Shown here: in pieces, positions 25,265 through 33,438 of the stretch
Numbering within the stretch: the stretch's first letter is position 1
Layout: each line of letters begins with the position of its first letter
Assembly: GCF_024806495.1 (NCBI RefSeq)
Contig: NZ_JANUFF010000007.1
Span: 62,001-126,000, forward strand
DNA length: 64,000 bases
Direction: 5' to 3'
Origin: Chryseobacterium sp. JUb7
Lineage (GTDB): Bacteria > Bacteroidota > Bacteroidia > Flavobacteriales > Weeksellaceae
Program-made: the position numbers and the translations under genes
Notes under the pieces: generated by a model
Database searches by the model: none
Told to the model about the DNA's origin: nothing
The model's input: only the letters and a program-made list of their open reading frames with translations

Positions 25265-25684
25265 TTAATTAACTTTCTGCCAAGTTTGAGTTCTTCCCAA
25301 TAAAGATACTCCTACATATCCTCTTACACTAAGCTGGTCTCCGCTTTTGGTGATGGTACATTTGTATGTTTTACCTGTTTTAGGATCTGTAATCGTTCCA
25401 CCGCTGAACTCATCCCCATCTTTTTTCAATCCTCTGATGATCTCAAGACCCAGAATAGGTTTTCCTTTTCTGTCATCTTTACAGGCACTACAGTTTGGAT
25501 CTGCAGGCTTGATAAGTAGCTGAGATACCTTTCCGTAATACTTCCCGTCTGATTTTTTATAGATCTCAACGATAGATTTCGCCTGTTTGGTTTCATCATC
25601 TATAGTCTTCCATTTTCCTTCAATCTGAGCAAATGATAATACTCCGAATAGAGAAAGAACGAATGTTAATAATAATTTTCTCAT
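25265..25684 (-). CDS. DUF2147 domain secreted protein
   Basis: The 139-residue protein has a signal peptide (MRKLLLTFVLSLFGVLSFAQ) and the full DUF2147 (PF09917) pattern: IEGKWKTIDDETKQAKSIVEI, DGKYYGKVSQLL, a CSACKDDRKGKPILGL stretch, GGTITDPKTGKTYKC and GYVGVSLLGRTQTW. It is a small beta-barrel domain of unknown role, often several copies per Flavobacteriia genome, probably periplasmic or outer-membrane facing. The two close cysteines in PNCSACKDD are typical of the family. The 170-bp leader to 25855 is AT-rich with no gene seen. Confidence 0.88.
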   Translation of the reverse strand: MRKLLLTFVLSLFGVLSFAQIEGKWKTIDDETKQAKSIVEIYKKSDGKYYGKVSQLLIKPADPNCSACKDDRKGKPILGLEIIRGLKKDGDEFSGGTITDPKTGKTYKCTITKSGDQLSVRGYVGVSLLGRTQTWQKVN

Positions 25685-25855
25685 ATTTTTTATAGTTTTA
25701 ATTCAAATAAAATATTTTCGTTGTCTATTTACTGTTAAAAATATAAATTAATTTCAAACAAACAAAAATTTTTATTATCCTAGGCATATATAACAATAGA
25801 CATACCAAAAACATTGTCTAGAATTTATCCAGCTCAGTTTATCCGGTTCTCAGAT

Positions 25856-27787
25856 TTAATACATCTTCCTGTTAATAACTCTATTCATATAATCCTGATA
25901 CCAGGCTTTACAAATCTGCTTCCCTTTTTCTACTTCCGGATTGTTTTTCAGCTGGTCCATCAGGTTTTTTTCGAGTCCTAAATCTGTTTTATCAAAAATT
26001 CCGACCACTTCTTTTCCGTCAAAACGATAAATATATTCTCCGATGATAAACTGCTCTACTCCACCATCTGAATTGGCAATAATAGCAGGATATTTTTTAT
26101 CACTTACCAAACTTCTTCCCCAGCTTCTTATTTTTTTATTGTATCCGATCAAATCAGCCAATGTAGGATAAATATCAATCTGCTGGGCGAATTCCTGATT
26201 TACGCCTTTTAAGTTGTATTCAGGGTTAGGTGAATATAATATAATAGGAACAGCAAAACGGTTCATCGCTTTTTCATACTCAGGATAATAAATTTCATTC
26301 GTATGATCTCCTGTGAAAACAAAAATAGTGTTATTAAACCAAGGTTGCTTTTTCGCTGTCTCAAAGTATTTTTTAATAGAATAATCGGTATACTGAATCG
26401 GTTCATGCATTTGGTTGGTTCCTTTTTTAAACTTGCCGTTGTATTTTTCCGGAATCTTAAAAGGGTGATGAGAAGACGCTGTAAAAACAGTTGCCATAAA
26501 AGGTTGTGTTTTTCCTACATTTTTCGCAAAATACTGTAAAAACGGTTCATCCCAAATCGCCCACATTCCGTCGAAATCTTTATCATTATTATATTCTGTT
26601 TTTCCAAAATAATGTTTAAACCCAAGAATATTTCCAAAACCTAAAAATCCCATAGATCCATTCGGCGCACCATGGTAAAAAGAAGTATCATAACCCAGTT
26701 CATTACAAATCGAAACAATCGACTGAATTTTCTGATTGGAATATGGCGAACTTGTAAAAGCATCTGTCAAACTGGGAATTCCAGCCAAAACAGAGCTCAT
26801 CCCATGAATTGACTGTCTTCCGTTGGCAAAAGTATTGGGGAAAATTAAACTTTGCCCAGCCAAACTATCAATAAATGGAGTGTAAGAAACGTAATCTTTA
26901 ATATTTTTATCTTTATTAAAAGCTCCCGAATACTCTCTGCTGAACGATTCTACAATAAAAATAACAATATTTGGTTTGTTTTCTACTTTTCTGTCATATT
27001 CTTTATAAGGCTGAATATTTTCATCAATAAATGGTTCATCTACAAAATGAACTTCTTTAAAATTGTTTGTTCCCAATGTTCTGAAAAAAGAAAAAGTACT
27101 GTTCAACACCATATTTCCCTGAGAAGGAATTTTTGCGAAACGGTTGGCATCCACCAGATTGATCGGTCTTGTGCTGTGTTTAAAATCCCCACGAATTCCG
27201 CCAACTGCCAGAACCGCAGTGATACACAACGTAAGAACTGACCATATAAAATACGGAACCAGTTTTATCGGTTTGTTTTCTGTGATTTTTACCCTTTTAT
27301 AAAGAAAAACCCAAAGCCCCATTAACACCACAAACCAGATCAGAATAAAAGGATGCTGCATCATAGACGTTGTGAATACTTTAAAGATATTCGATTCATG
27401 CTGAGCTACCTGAAATGCCGCTGAAGTAAGCCTCGTCTGTGAAAATTTGAAGTATACAAAATCACCGAAATTCATGGCATAGGCAATTCCGTTGGTTATA
27501 AAATAAATCCAGAACAGAATTTTCTGATATCCCTTTTTCGTATTGATAACAATAGGAATAATACTTAAAAGAATAAATAATGCATTGACGTATAAAATAG
27601 CTGTGGTATCAAATGCAATTCCGTGATATGACAAGCTGAAATAATCTGCTACAGAATCAACTTTAATTAATTCTTTATTAAAATACCAGAATAAAAATCT
27701 TGCAATCTGATAAAAAAAGTATGCTAAAAAAATTCTGTACAATAAAACCAGAACTTCCTGTTTTCTAAATTCTTTAAAAAATTTCAT
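25856..27787 (-). CDS. LTA synthase-like membrane sulfatase/phosphotransferase
   Basis: The 643-residue protein has five N-terminal membrane helices (about 10-200) and an extracytoplasmic sulfatase-fold domain. Seen: NIVIFIVESFSREY with the metal glutamate, the nucleophile region ANGRQSIHGMSSVLAGIPSL with serine in place of the LtaS threonine, and a VFTGDHTNEI motif. Relatives transfer glycerol phosphate or phosphoethanolamine; in a Gram-negative, modification of envelope glycans or lipids is inferred. ATG 27787 is used because the -7 element at 27798-27791 lies just upstream; the ATG at 27823 would be outside the transcript. Divergent from pssA. Confidence 0.85.
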   Translation of the reverse strand: MKFFKEFRKQEVLVLLYRIFLAYFFYQIARFLFWYFNKELIKVDSVADYFSLSYHGIAFDTTAILYVNALFILLSIIPIVINTKKGYQKILFWIYFITNGIAYAMNFGDFVYFKFSQTRLTSAAFQVAQHESNIFKVFTTSMMQHPFILIWFVVLMGLWVFLYKRVKITENKPIKLVPYFIWSVLTLCITAVLAVGGIRGDFKHSTRPINLVDANRFAKIPSQGNMVLNSTFSFFRTLGTNNFKEVHFVDEPFIDENIQPYKEYDRKVENKPNIVIFIVESFSREYSGAFNKDKNIKDYVSYTPFIDSLAGQSLIFPNTFANGRQSIHGMSSVLAGIPSLTDAFTSSPYSNQKIQSIVSICNELGYDTSFYHGAPNGSMGFLGFGNILGFKHYFGKTEYNNDKDFDGMWAIWDEPFLQYFAKNVGKTQPFMATVFTASSHHPFKIPEKYNGKFKKGTNQMHEPIQYTDYSIKKYFETAKKQPWFNNTIFVFTGDHTNEIYYPEYEKAMNRFAVPIILYSPNPEYNLKGVNQEFAQQIDIYPTLADLIGYNKKIRSWGRSLVSDKKYPAIIANSDGGVEQFIIGEYIYRFDGKEVVGIFDKTDLGLEKNLMDQLKNNPEVEKGKQICKAWYQDYMNRVINRKMY

Positions 27788-27790
27788 GTG

Positions 27791-27798
27791 CAAATCTA
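27791..27798 (-). promoter_or_regulatory. -7 element of the LTA-synthase-like gene
   Basis: Read leftwards this is TAGATTTG, an exact TAnnTTTG match, three bases from the ATG at 27787. A TTG at 27823-27821 sits 22 bp upstream, inside the inverted repeat. Confidence 0.55.
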
Positions 27799-27813
27799 CC
27801 AAATTAATGTAAT

Positions 27814-27875
27814 AATTTAACAATGTCCCGATGTAACAATTACTGGTACATTGTTAAATTCTTACATTGTTAAAC
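27814..27875. repeat. Inverted repeat in pssA/LTA-synthase divergent region
   Basis: AATTTAACAATGT (27814-27826) is a perfect inverted match to ACATTGTTAAATT (27848-27860) across 21 bases, and ACATTGTTAAAC recurs directly at 27864-27875. The arms carry the TTG -33 elements of both divergent promoters. It may be a mobile intergenic repeat or an operator. Confidence 0.65.
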
Positions 27876-27896
27876 TGATTTATTATTTTAATTTTG
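27867..27896 (+). promoter_or_regulatory. Promoter of pssA
   Basis: TTG at 27867-27869 and TAATTTTG at 27889-27896 are 19 bp apart. Only five bases separate the -7 element from the ATG at 27902. Confidence 0.65.
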
Positions 27897-27901
27897 TGGC
27901 T

Positions 27902-28615
27902 ATGAACTTTATTAAAAATAATCTTGCCAATGCTATCACACTGGGAAATCTTTTCTCAGGATGCGTAGGAGCTATCCATCTTATTCTTGGTGATTATCAG
28001 ACAACTGCTATCTGTATTATTCTTTCATTGATTTTAGATTTTTTCGATGGTTTTGTGGCCAGAGCATTAAAATCCAACTCTAATTTGGGTGTACAGCTTG
28101 ATTCTCTTGCTGATATGGTGAGTTTTGGTTTGCTTCCCGGATTAACGATGTATGCCGCTTTAGAACCTTTCGGAAAAATATTTCTGGGAATGGAATTGCC
28201 TTTTGAGATTAAATATTTAGGATTAATCGTTACTTTATTCTCATGCTTAAGACTTGCTATTTTCAACCTGGATGAAGATCAGAAATACTATTTTAAAGGA
28301 CTGAACACACCTTCCAATACCGTTTTAATATTCGGATTATATTATGCCTTTAAAGAAATAGGAGCTTTTGCTTTTTTATTTGAAAACTCATTATTTTTGG
28401 TATTATTGACAGTCGTTTGTTCATGGCTTTTGATCAGCCCGATAAAAATGATCGCTATGAAGTTCAAATCAATGAAACTACAGGACAATTATCCGAAAAT
28501 AGCCCTTTTAATAGGTTCAGTTATTATTTTGATTATTTTTAAAACCGTCGGTATCCCGATAGTGATTATTTATTATATTTTAACATCAGTTATTTTTCAA
28601 AAACAGCTTAATTAA
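27902..28615 (+). CDS. pssA: CDP-diacylglycerol--serine O-phosphatidyltransferase
   Basis: The 237-residue inner-membrane enzyme makes phosphatidylserine from CDP-diacylglycerol and serine, the step before phosphatidylethanolamine. The CDP-alcohol phosphotransferase motif is complete: DFFDGFVAR, eight residues, G, three residues, D, three residues, D (about residues 42-67). Several membrane helices follow. Start 27902 places MNFIKNNLANAITLGNLFSG at the N-terminus and agrees with the promoter; an in-frame ATG at 27851 is upstream of it. Divergent from the LTA-synthase-like gene, another lipid/envelope enzyme. Confidence 0.93.
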   Translation: MNFIKNNLANAITLGNLFSGCVGAIHLILGDYQTTAICIILSLILDFFDGFVARALKSNSNLGVQLDSLADMVSFGLLPGLTMYAALEPFGKIFLGMELPFEIKYLGLIVTLFSCLRLAIFNLDEDQKYYFKGLNTPSNTVLIFGLYYAFKEIGAFAFLFENSLFLVLLTVVCSWLLISPIKMIAMKFKSMKLQDNYPKIALLIGSVIILIIFKTVGIPIVIIYYILTSVIFQKQLN

Positions 28616-28623
28616 GTTATACG

Positions 28624-28702
28624 TTTTGAGTTATTCGTGATAAGTTGAAAAATATGCAACTTTCTTTTAACTCATAATTCATAACTTTCAACTCATAACT
28701 TA
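28624..28702. repeat. Degenerate AACTCATAA repeat
   Basis: AACTCATAA occurs at about 28669 and 28690, and an inverted relative (GAGTTATTCGTGATAAGTTGAAA in part) lies at 28628-28650. This is a typical short hairpin-forming intergenic filler between pssA and the exonuclease gene. Confidence 0.45.
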
Positions 28703-28708
28703 CAAAAA

Positions 28709-29473
28709 ATGAATTTAAAATTACATAAACCGCTTTGCGTCTTTGATCTCGAAACTACAGGAACGAATATCGGAAAAGACAGAATTGTAGAAATCTGCAT
28801 CTTAAAAGTAAACCCTGATGCATCGAGAGAGAGCAAAACATGGAAAGTAAATCCCGAGATGCCAATCCCGAAAGAATGCAGTGAAATCCACGGAATCTAC
28901 GATGAAGACGTAAAAGATGCCCCTACTTTCAAAGAAATAGCTTCAAAAGTAATGGAAATGATTACGGGTGCAGACCTGGGTGGTTTTAATTCAAACAGAT
29001 TTGATGTTCCGCTTTTAGCTGAAGAATTATTAAGAGTAGGAATGGATTTTGATTTAAGTAAGTTCAAATTAGTGGATGCACAAACCATCTTCCATAAAAA
29101 AGAACCTAGAAACCTGGGTGCTGCCTATCAGTTTTATTGTGGAAAAGTATTAGAAAATGCACACTCTGCAGAGGCTGACGTAATGGCTACTTTTGAAGTT
29201 CTGGACGCTCAGGTAGGCAAATACGATGATATTCCGAAAGAAATTGCAGCATTAAGTGAGTTTACCTTCCATAATAAAAATGCAGATTTAGCAGGTTTCA
29301 TCGGATATAATGATAAAAATGAGGAGGTTTTCAACTTCGGAAAATATAAAGGACAAGGCGTAAAAGCTGTTTTCCAGAAAGATCTTGGATATTTCGGATG
29401 GCTACAGAATGCAGACTTTCCTTTGTATACGAAGAAAGTTTTCACAAAAATCCAGCTTTCTGGTAAATTTTAA
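28709..29473 (+). CDS. 3'-5' exonuclease, DnaQ-like (DEDDh)
   Basis: The 254-residue protein opens with the ExoI motif FDLETTGTNIGKDRIVEI, has ExoII in GGFNSNRFDVPLLAEEL and ExoIII in HSAEADVMATFEVL, the DEDDh arrangement of DNA polymerase III epsilon and RNase T. A C-terminal segment (about 205-254, VFNFGKYKGQGV and FGWLQNADFP) matches the small DUF3820-like module that often follows such exonucleases in Bacteroidota. It trims 3' ends of DNA or RNA; a dedicated replicative role is not shown. The downstream gene starts five bases after the stop. Confidence 0.9.
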   Translation: MNLKLHKPLCVFDLETTGTNIGKDRIVEICILKVNPDASRESKTWKVNPEMPIPKECSEIHGIYDEDVKDAPTFKEIASKVMEMITGADLGGFNSNRFDVPLLAEELLRVGMDFDLSKFKLVDAQTIFHKKEPRNLGAAYQFYCGKVLENAHSAEADVMATFEVLDAQVGKYDDIPKEIAALSEFTFHNKNADLAGFIGYNDKNEEVFNFGKYKGQGVKAVFQKDLGYFGWLQNADFPLYTKKVFTKIQLSGKF

Positions 29474-29477
29474 AAAA

Positions 29478-29876
29478 ATGAATGATTTAGTTAAATTTAA
29501 ATTCTACGAAACCGCTCTTCAGGCTAACAGAGATAAACAAATCCTGGCTGAAAACGGCATCAACAGCTTTATTGCGAATGAGCAGCTTATTCAGTCTGAC
29601 TGGCTGTTGGCTCAGGCAGTAGGCGGAATTCAGCTGCAGGTTTTTCAGGAAGATCTTGAAAAAGCCAAGCAAACTTTGGAGGATTATAAACAAAATGAAG
29701 AATTTTCACTGGAAGTAGAACATACAATTGAAAATTCTGAATTTGATTTTGTCTGTCCAAAATGCGGATCAAACCATATCTACCGGGACGACAGTGCCAC
29801 AAGTTTTTTCGGAGTTTCAATTTTAACGAGTCATAAATTTATTTGCTATTATTGCGGGAATGAGTTTACGCGTTAA
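29478..29876 (+). CDS. DUF2007 protein with C-terminal zinc ribbon
   Basis: The 132-residue protein starts at ATG 29478, four bases past the exonuclease stop, and is probably in the same operon. Residues 1-72 match DUF2007 (VKFKFYETALQANRDKQILAENGINSF in pieces: KFKFYETALQANRDKQ, GINSFIANEQ, VGGIQLQVFQEDLEKA). Residues 95-130 form a zinc ribbon from CPKCG and CYYCG. DUF2007 proteins are thought to bind partner proteins; exact role unknown. The in-frame ATG further upstream lies inside the exonuclease gene and is rejected. Confidence 0.85.
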   Translation: MNDLVKFKFYETALQANRDKQILAENGINSFIANEQLIQSDWLLAQAVGGIQLQVFQEDLEKAKQTLEDYKQNEEFSLEVEHTIENSEFDFVCPKCGSNHIYRDDSATSFFGVSILTSHKFICYYCGNEFTR

Positions 29877-29881
29877 ATAAA

Positions 29882-29905
29882 TGCTTCGACAAGCTCAGCA
29901 TGACA
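29882..29905. repeat. REP-like element, copy 1
   Basis: TGCTTCGACAAGCTCAGCATG matches the copies at 42413, 42471 and (inverted) 42545. It is a short palindromic family of intergenic repeats. Confidence 0.65.
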
Positions 29906-29983
29906 TCTCGGACACGAATGTTCTCATTGAAAAAACAAAGTGAGGTGGGAATTTGAGTTTAAACGCAAAGGTTTTTAAAGTAC

Positions 29984-30010
29984 CATGACTGTCTTTTGAT
30001 CGCAAAGGCG
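29984..30010. repeat. CGCAAAGGCG repeat, copy 1
   Basis: CATGACTGTC followed by a short spacer and GATCGCAAAGGCG closely resembles 54711-54737, upstream of the thioesterase gene. Both are in AT-rich intergenic sequence. Confidence 0.55.
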
Positions 30011-30093
30011 TTTACTCAGCAATTGTGCAGTACGTTTTTAAAGAATCTAAACTTCACGTGTCTTTCTGAAGTATTAAATTAACAAACGAAATT

Positions 30094-30140
30094 CCCCTCC
30101 GGAGGGGTAACGAAAATTTCAAAGAAATTTTCGCCGGGGT
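30094..30140. repeat. Two adjacent hairpin repeats
   Basis: CCCCTCCGGAGGGG (30094-30107) is a perfect palindrome. CGAAAATTTC pairs with GAAATTTTCG (30111-30133). A CCGGGGTGG tail follows. The pair has the look of an abundant Flavobacteriia intergenic element. Confidence 0.65.
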
Positions 30141-30162
30141 GGTTTTCAACAACATGAATCTC

Positions 30163-30240
30163 TAGCCCCGATTGCAACGGCATCCTTTTGTGCAGCTTAG
30201 CGGAACAAAAGATATAGTGGAAAGCGGGAAACAGCTCCTA
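30163..30240. repeat. 78-bp intergenic repeat (TAGCCCCGAT...AGCTCCTA)
   Basis: The stretch begins TAGCCCCGATTGCAACGGC and ends GCGGGAAACAGCTCCTA, with a central ACAAAAGATATAGTGG. I recall this element type from intergenic regions of Chryseobacterium/Flavobacterium genomes, which would need confirming. No ORF is present. Confidence 0.6.
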
Positions 30241-30304
30241 GAAAATAAATAAAACTATTCAAAATAATTAAAGAGTTCAAAAAAATAAAGTGAAAATAAT
30301 TGTG

Positions 30305-30339
30305 AGATTGCTTCTGCGCACTCGCTTCTCGCAATGACA
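30305..30339. repeat. GATTGCTTC...CGCAATGACA repeat
   Basis: An imperfect palindrome with ATTGC/GCAAT ends lies 13 bp before the FAH-family gene. It completes a 475-bp gene-free stretch (29877-30351) filled almost wholly by repeats. Confidence 0.55.
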
Positions 30340-30351
30340 AAATAAAAAGTT

Positions 30352-30957
30352 ATGAAAATTATCTGCATAGGAAGAAATTATAGTGAACATGCAAAAGAAC
30401 TAGGAAATGAAATCCCTGAAAAACCAGTGATTTTTATGAAACCGGATACTGCCGTTCTGAAAGGAAATGATTTTTATATTCCTGAATTTTCAAATGATGT
30501 ACACTATGAACTGGAAGTTGTAGTGAAAATCTCAAAGGGTGGAAAATACATTCAAAAGGAAGTTGCCCATAAACATTATGAAGAGATTAGTTTAGGCATT
30601 GATTTTACAGCAAGAGATCTACAGAGTGAACTTAAATCAAAAGGTCTTCCATGGGAACTGGCCAAAGGTTTTGACGGTTCAGCAGTGGTAGGAAATTTCT
30701 TTAAAAAAGAGAATTATAACCTTGAATCTTTAGGGTTTTCATTATTAAAAAATAAAGAAACAGTTCAGGACGGAAATACAAAAGATATGATGTTTACGAT
30801 TGACGATATCATCGCTTTTGTATCACAGTATTTCACATTGAGAGTTGGAGATTTAATTTTCACAGGAACTCCGAAAGGAGTCGGAAAGGTTGATGAGAAT
30901 GACATTCTTGAAGCTTACCTGGAAAATGAAAAAATTCTTGACATCCGAATATTATAA
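30352..30957 (+). CDS. Fumarylacetoacetate hydrolase family protein
   Basis: The 201-residue protein is a compact FAH-domain enzyme: IICIGRNYSEHAKELG, KPVIFMKPDTAVLK, the metal-binding glutamates in VHYELEVVVKI, GIDFTARDLQ, and GDLIFTGTPKGVGKV. Family members are Mg2+/Mn2+-dependent hydrolases, decarboxylases or isomerases; this short form resembles YcgM/acylpyruvase (FAHD1-like), suggesting acylpyruvate or oxaloacetate as substrate. Standing alone, it gives no pathway context. Confidence 0.9.
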   Translation: MKIICIGRNYSEHAKELGNEIPEKPVIFMKPDTAVLKGNDFYIPEFSNDVHYELEVVVKISKGGKYIQKEVAHKHYEEISLGIDFTARDLQSELKSKGLPWELAKGFDGSAVVGNFFKKENYNLESLGFSLLKNKETVQDGNTKDMMFTIDDIIAFVSQYFTLRVGDLIFTGTPKGVGKVDENDILEAYLENEKILDIRIL

Positions 30958-31017
30958 GTAATTAAATTCTGATTTTTGGCATAATTTTCCTATCTTTAAT
31001 TAACAAAATTAAAGGTT

Positions 31018-31455
31018 ATGATAAATATTGTATTGCCCGTAGATTTTGGGGACAAAACGGAACAGCTTGTAGATGGTGCAATAAAATTTGCAAAACAGGT
31101 ACAGGGTAAACTTTTTCTGATTCATGTAGCACCTTCCGATATTGGTTTTGCCATAGGTGACATGGGATTCCAGTATTTCCCTGAGGTGGAAGAAAATGAA
31201 ATAAGAGAAGAACTTGTTCAGTTAAATAAAATCGAACAAAGAATTATAGCTCAGAATGTAGATTGCGAGCATCTTCTGAAACAAGGTATTGCAAAAGACA
31301 TTATTTTGGAATATGCCAAATCCAATAACGCAGACTTTATTGTCATGGGTTCTCACGGCAGAAGCGGTATTTATGATGTTTTTGTAGGAAGTCTCACCAA
31401 AGGAATTACCAAAGATTCCAGTATTCCTGTTTTAGTACTTCCGATTCACGAATAA
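31018..31455 (+). CDS. Universal stress protein (UspA family)
   Basis: The 145-residue protein has the Usp fold: VLPVDFGDKTEQLVDGAIKF near the start, a middle helix LIHVAPSD, and the ATP-binding signature in VMGSHGRSGIYDVFVGSLTKG (given as VMGSHGRSG and VGSLTKG, residues 116-137). The G-2x-G-9x-G-S/T pattern is present, so nucleotide binding is expected. A terminator follows. No upstream partner. Confidence 0.92.
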   Translation: MINIVLPVDFGDKTEQLVDGAIKFAKQVQGKLFLIHVAPSDIGFAIGDMGFQYFPEVEENEIREELVQLNKIEQRIIAQNVDCEHLLKQGIAKDIILEYAKSNNADFIVMGSHGRSGIYDVFVGSLTKGITKDSSIPVLVLPIHE

Positions 31456-31482
31456 ACGTAAGAAATTTTAATCGTTAATATA

Positions 31483-31519
31483 AAAAAACCGACCAAATAA
31501 AATATTTGATCGGTTTTTT
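31483..31519. terminator. Bidirectional terminator
   Basis: A 17-bp stem with one mismatch (31483-31499 with 31503-31519) and a three-base loop, A-rich on one side and T-rich on the other, separates the convergent usp and DUF6341-like genes. Confidence 0.8.
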
Positions 31520-31536
31520 ACTATATAACCAATTAA

Positions 31537-31770
31537 TTAACCTTCTTTTTTGTAGATGTTTGGATCGTAGTAAGGGTGTTTCCCTTCCGTTGGAGAATAG
31601 TAGTCTTTATCTTTATCGCCACCCAGCGTTACTACTAATACGTAGCACCAATAAGTAAACAGCACACAGCATACGATAAATAAAATCCAGTTTAAAACGT
31701 TTCCAAAGGTATCGTAAAAACCGAAAGACCATTTGAAAACTTTACTTAAGAATAGAAAGAAAGACGTCAT
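31537..31770 (-). CDS. Small membrane protein, DUF6341-like
   Basis: The 77-residue protein has a hydrophobic N-terminal helix (about 2-20), a second longer helix (about 27-51, LNWILFIVCCVLFTYWCYVLVV) given in pieces as LNWILFIVCC and YWCYVLVV, and a polar tail with tyrosines and prolines (YYSPTEGKHPYYDPN). Size and layout match a small Flavobacteriia family that is commonly found beside the next gene. Divergent from it by 42 bp. Function unknown; name from memory, moderate. Confidence 0.7.
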   Translation of the reverse strand: MTSFFLFLSKVFKWSFGFYDTFGNVLNWILFIVCCVLFTYWCYVLVVTLGGDKDKDYYSPTEGKHPYYDPNIYKKEG

Positions 31771-31812
31771 TATTTTCCTTTTTTAAATTAACTTTGTACA
31801 AATTTATAAAAA

Positions 31813-32718
31813 ATGTTTAAATTACTTTCAAAAGAAAGCAATATTTTTTCAATTCCTGTTTATATTGGTTTTCTTCTTTTAGTAGTAATAATATTTAACT
31901 TCCTGAACTTCAATACATATGAAGGAATTATTGCCGGAATTACTTTTCTGGGAATTGCTTTGGGATATTTTTGTTTTCACAGTATTGCGCTTAATTATCA
32001 GACGCATCTGCCTTTATTCTTATATACTTTTTTTATTTTCGGACTTTATCCCGGAAATATGGATATAGGAATTGCTGTTTCCCTGCTTACCAATTCTTTT
32101 CTTTTATTGCTGCTCACAAGTACCAATGAGGATCTCAGAAAGAAATCGTATGTTTTGGTAGGGTCAATTGTAGCCCTGAACTTTATCTTTCTACCAACGA
32201 CCTGGCCAATGGCCGTTTTTGTGATCGTACACGTTATTGCGACTTCAGAAAGAATCAGTTTAAACATTTTCAGATTTTTACTAGGTATCTTATTAATAGC
32301 ATTCAGCTATTTTTCTATCATGTTTTTCCTTGATTTCACTTCATGGAATATTGATTATTTTCCTTTTGGAAAAATGAAACCTGTAACAGATTATACGGAT
32401 GTAATACCATTAATCCCGATTGTACTGCTGCTTATTTACGCAGTATATGACCATTTTAAAAACTATAATAAAAAGAGCCCGATCAGCAGATACAAATACA
32501 CCTTTTTACTGGTATTCTCTGTAGCTCAATTGATTACTATTATTCTTTATATGAATAAAAGTTATGAATATTTACTACTTTTGGCATTTCCTTCCAGTAT
32601 TATTTTAAGCAGAATGCAAAGGTTTTTGCCTAAATACTGGATGCAGGAGGTAAGTTTATGGCTTATCATTATTAGTTTAATTACTTTTAAAGCAGGTACT
32701 TATTTCGATTTATTTTAA
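31813..32718 (+). CDS. Multi-pass membrane protein, DUF6427-like
   Basis: The 301-residue protein has eight or more hydrophobic helices over its whole length with few charged loops (NYQTHLPLF, TSTNEDLRKKSY, YDHFKNYNKKSPISRYKYT). No catalytic motif is visible. Placement opposite the small DUF6341-like gene and just before the DUF3109 gene (five-base gap) fits a conserved Flavobacteriia neighbourhood. A TAACTTTG element at 31789-31796 is 16 bases upstream of the ATG. It could be a transporter-like or envelope-related protein; unproven. Confidence 0.75.
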   Translation: MFKLLSKESNIFSIPVYIGFLLLVVIIFNFLNFNTYEGIIAGITFLGIALGYFCFHSIALNYQTHLPLFLYTFFIFGLYPGNMDIGIAVSLLTNSFLLLLLTSTNEDLRKKSYVLVGSIVALNFIFLPTTWPMAVFVIVHVIATSERISLNIFRFLLGILLIAFSYFSIMFFLDFTSWNIDYFPFGKMKPVTDYTDVIPLIPIVLLLIYAVYDHFKNYNKKSPISRYKYTFLLVFSVAQLITIILYMNKSYEYLLLLAFPSSIILSRMQRFLPKYWMQEVSLWLIIISLITFKAGTYFDLF

Positions 32719-32723
32719 AGATT

Positions 32724-33308
32724 ATGATTCAGATTGACGATAAATTAATTTCTGAGGATATATTTTCCGAAGAATTCGTTTGTAACCTTACAAAATGTAA
32801 GGGTGCATGTTGCGTGGAAGGAGACGTAGGTGCTCCGCTTGATAAGAATGAACTGGAAATTTTAGAGAATATTTTTGATAAAATTAAACCTTATCTGACT
32901 CCGGAAGGCATTAAAGCTGTAGAGGAAATAGGAACATGGACTACCGATCCGATGGATGGAATGTATGTGACCCCCATGGTAGAAGATCGTGAATGCGCTT
33001 ATGTAACTTTCGATGAAAAGGGCATTACAAAATGTGGAATTGAAAAAGCATACGAAGACGGTGCGGTTGACTGGCAAAAGCCTATTTCGTGTCACCTTTA
33101 TCCGATCCGTGTAACAGAATACTCTACATTTACAGCTTTAAACTATCATGAATGGGATGTCTGTAACGACGCCTGTGCTTTAGGAAAAGAATTACAAGTT
33201 CCGATCTATAAATTCCTGAAAACACCTCTAATCAGAAAATATGGTGAAGAATTTTACGGTGTTCTGACAGGAGCAGCCGAAGAATGGAAAAAAGAATACG
33301 GATCTTAA
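32724..33308 (+). CDS. DUF3109 cysteine-rich protein
   Basis: The 194-residue protein starts five bases after the membrane gene and matches DUF3109 (PF11307): FVCNLTKCKGACCVEGDVGAPL near residues 18-39 (cysteines spaced for metal or Fe-S binding), REC and CGIEKAYEDG, PISCHLYPIRV, and DVCNDACALG. The cysteine layout is like that of YkgJ zinc/iron-chelating proteins. The likely role is metal-cluster binding in the cytoplasm. A long-stem terminator closes the operon. Confidence 0.88.
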   Translation: MIQIDDKLISEDIFSEEFVCNLTKCKGACCVEGDVGAPLDKNELEILENIFDKIKPYLTPEGIKAVEEIGTWTTDPMDGMYVTPMVEDRECAYVTFDEKGITKCGIEKAYEDGAVDWQKPISCHLYPIRVTEYSTFTALNYHEWDVCNDACALGKELQVPIYKFLKTPLIRKYGEEFYGVLTGAAEEWKKEYGS

Positions 33309-33318
33309 GGAATTTAAG

Positions 33319-33367
33319 ATAATAAAATAAACAGGCTTCCCGACGGGAAGCCTGTTTATTTTATTAT
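33319..33367. terminator. Bidirectional terminator with a 23-bp perfect stem
   Basis: Bases 33319-33341 pair perfectly with 33345-33367 around GAC. The core is ACAGGCTTCCC/GGGAAGCCTGT, flanked by A/T tracts. It serves the DUF3109 operon and the convergent peptidase gene. Confidence 0.85.
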
Positions 33368-33438
33368 TTTTTAGCCTGGATTGATACCCAACCTTTATTT
33401 AAACCGTCTTTTCACGACTTTCTTGGTATTTATTAACA

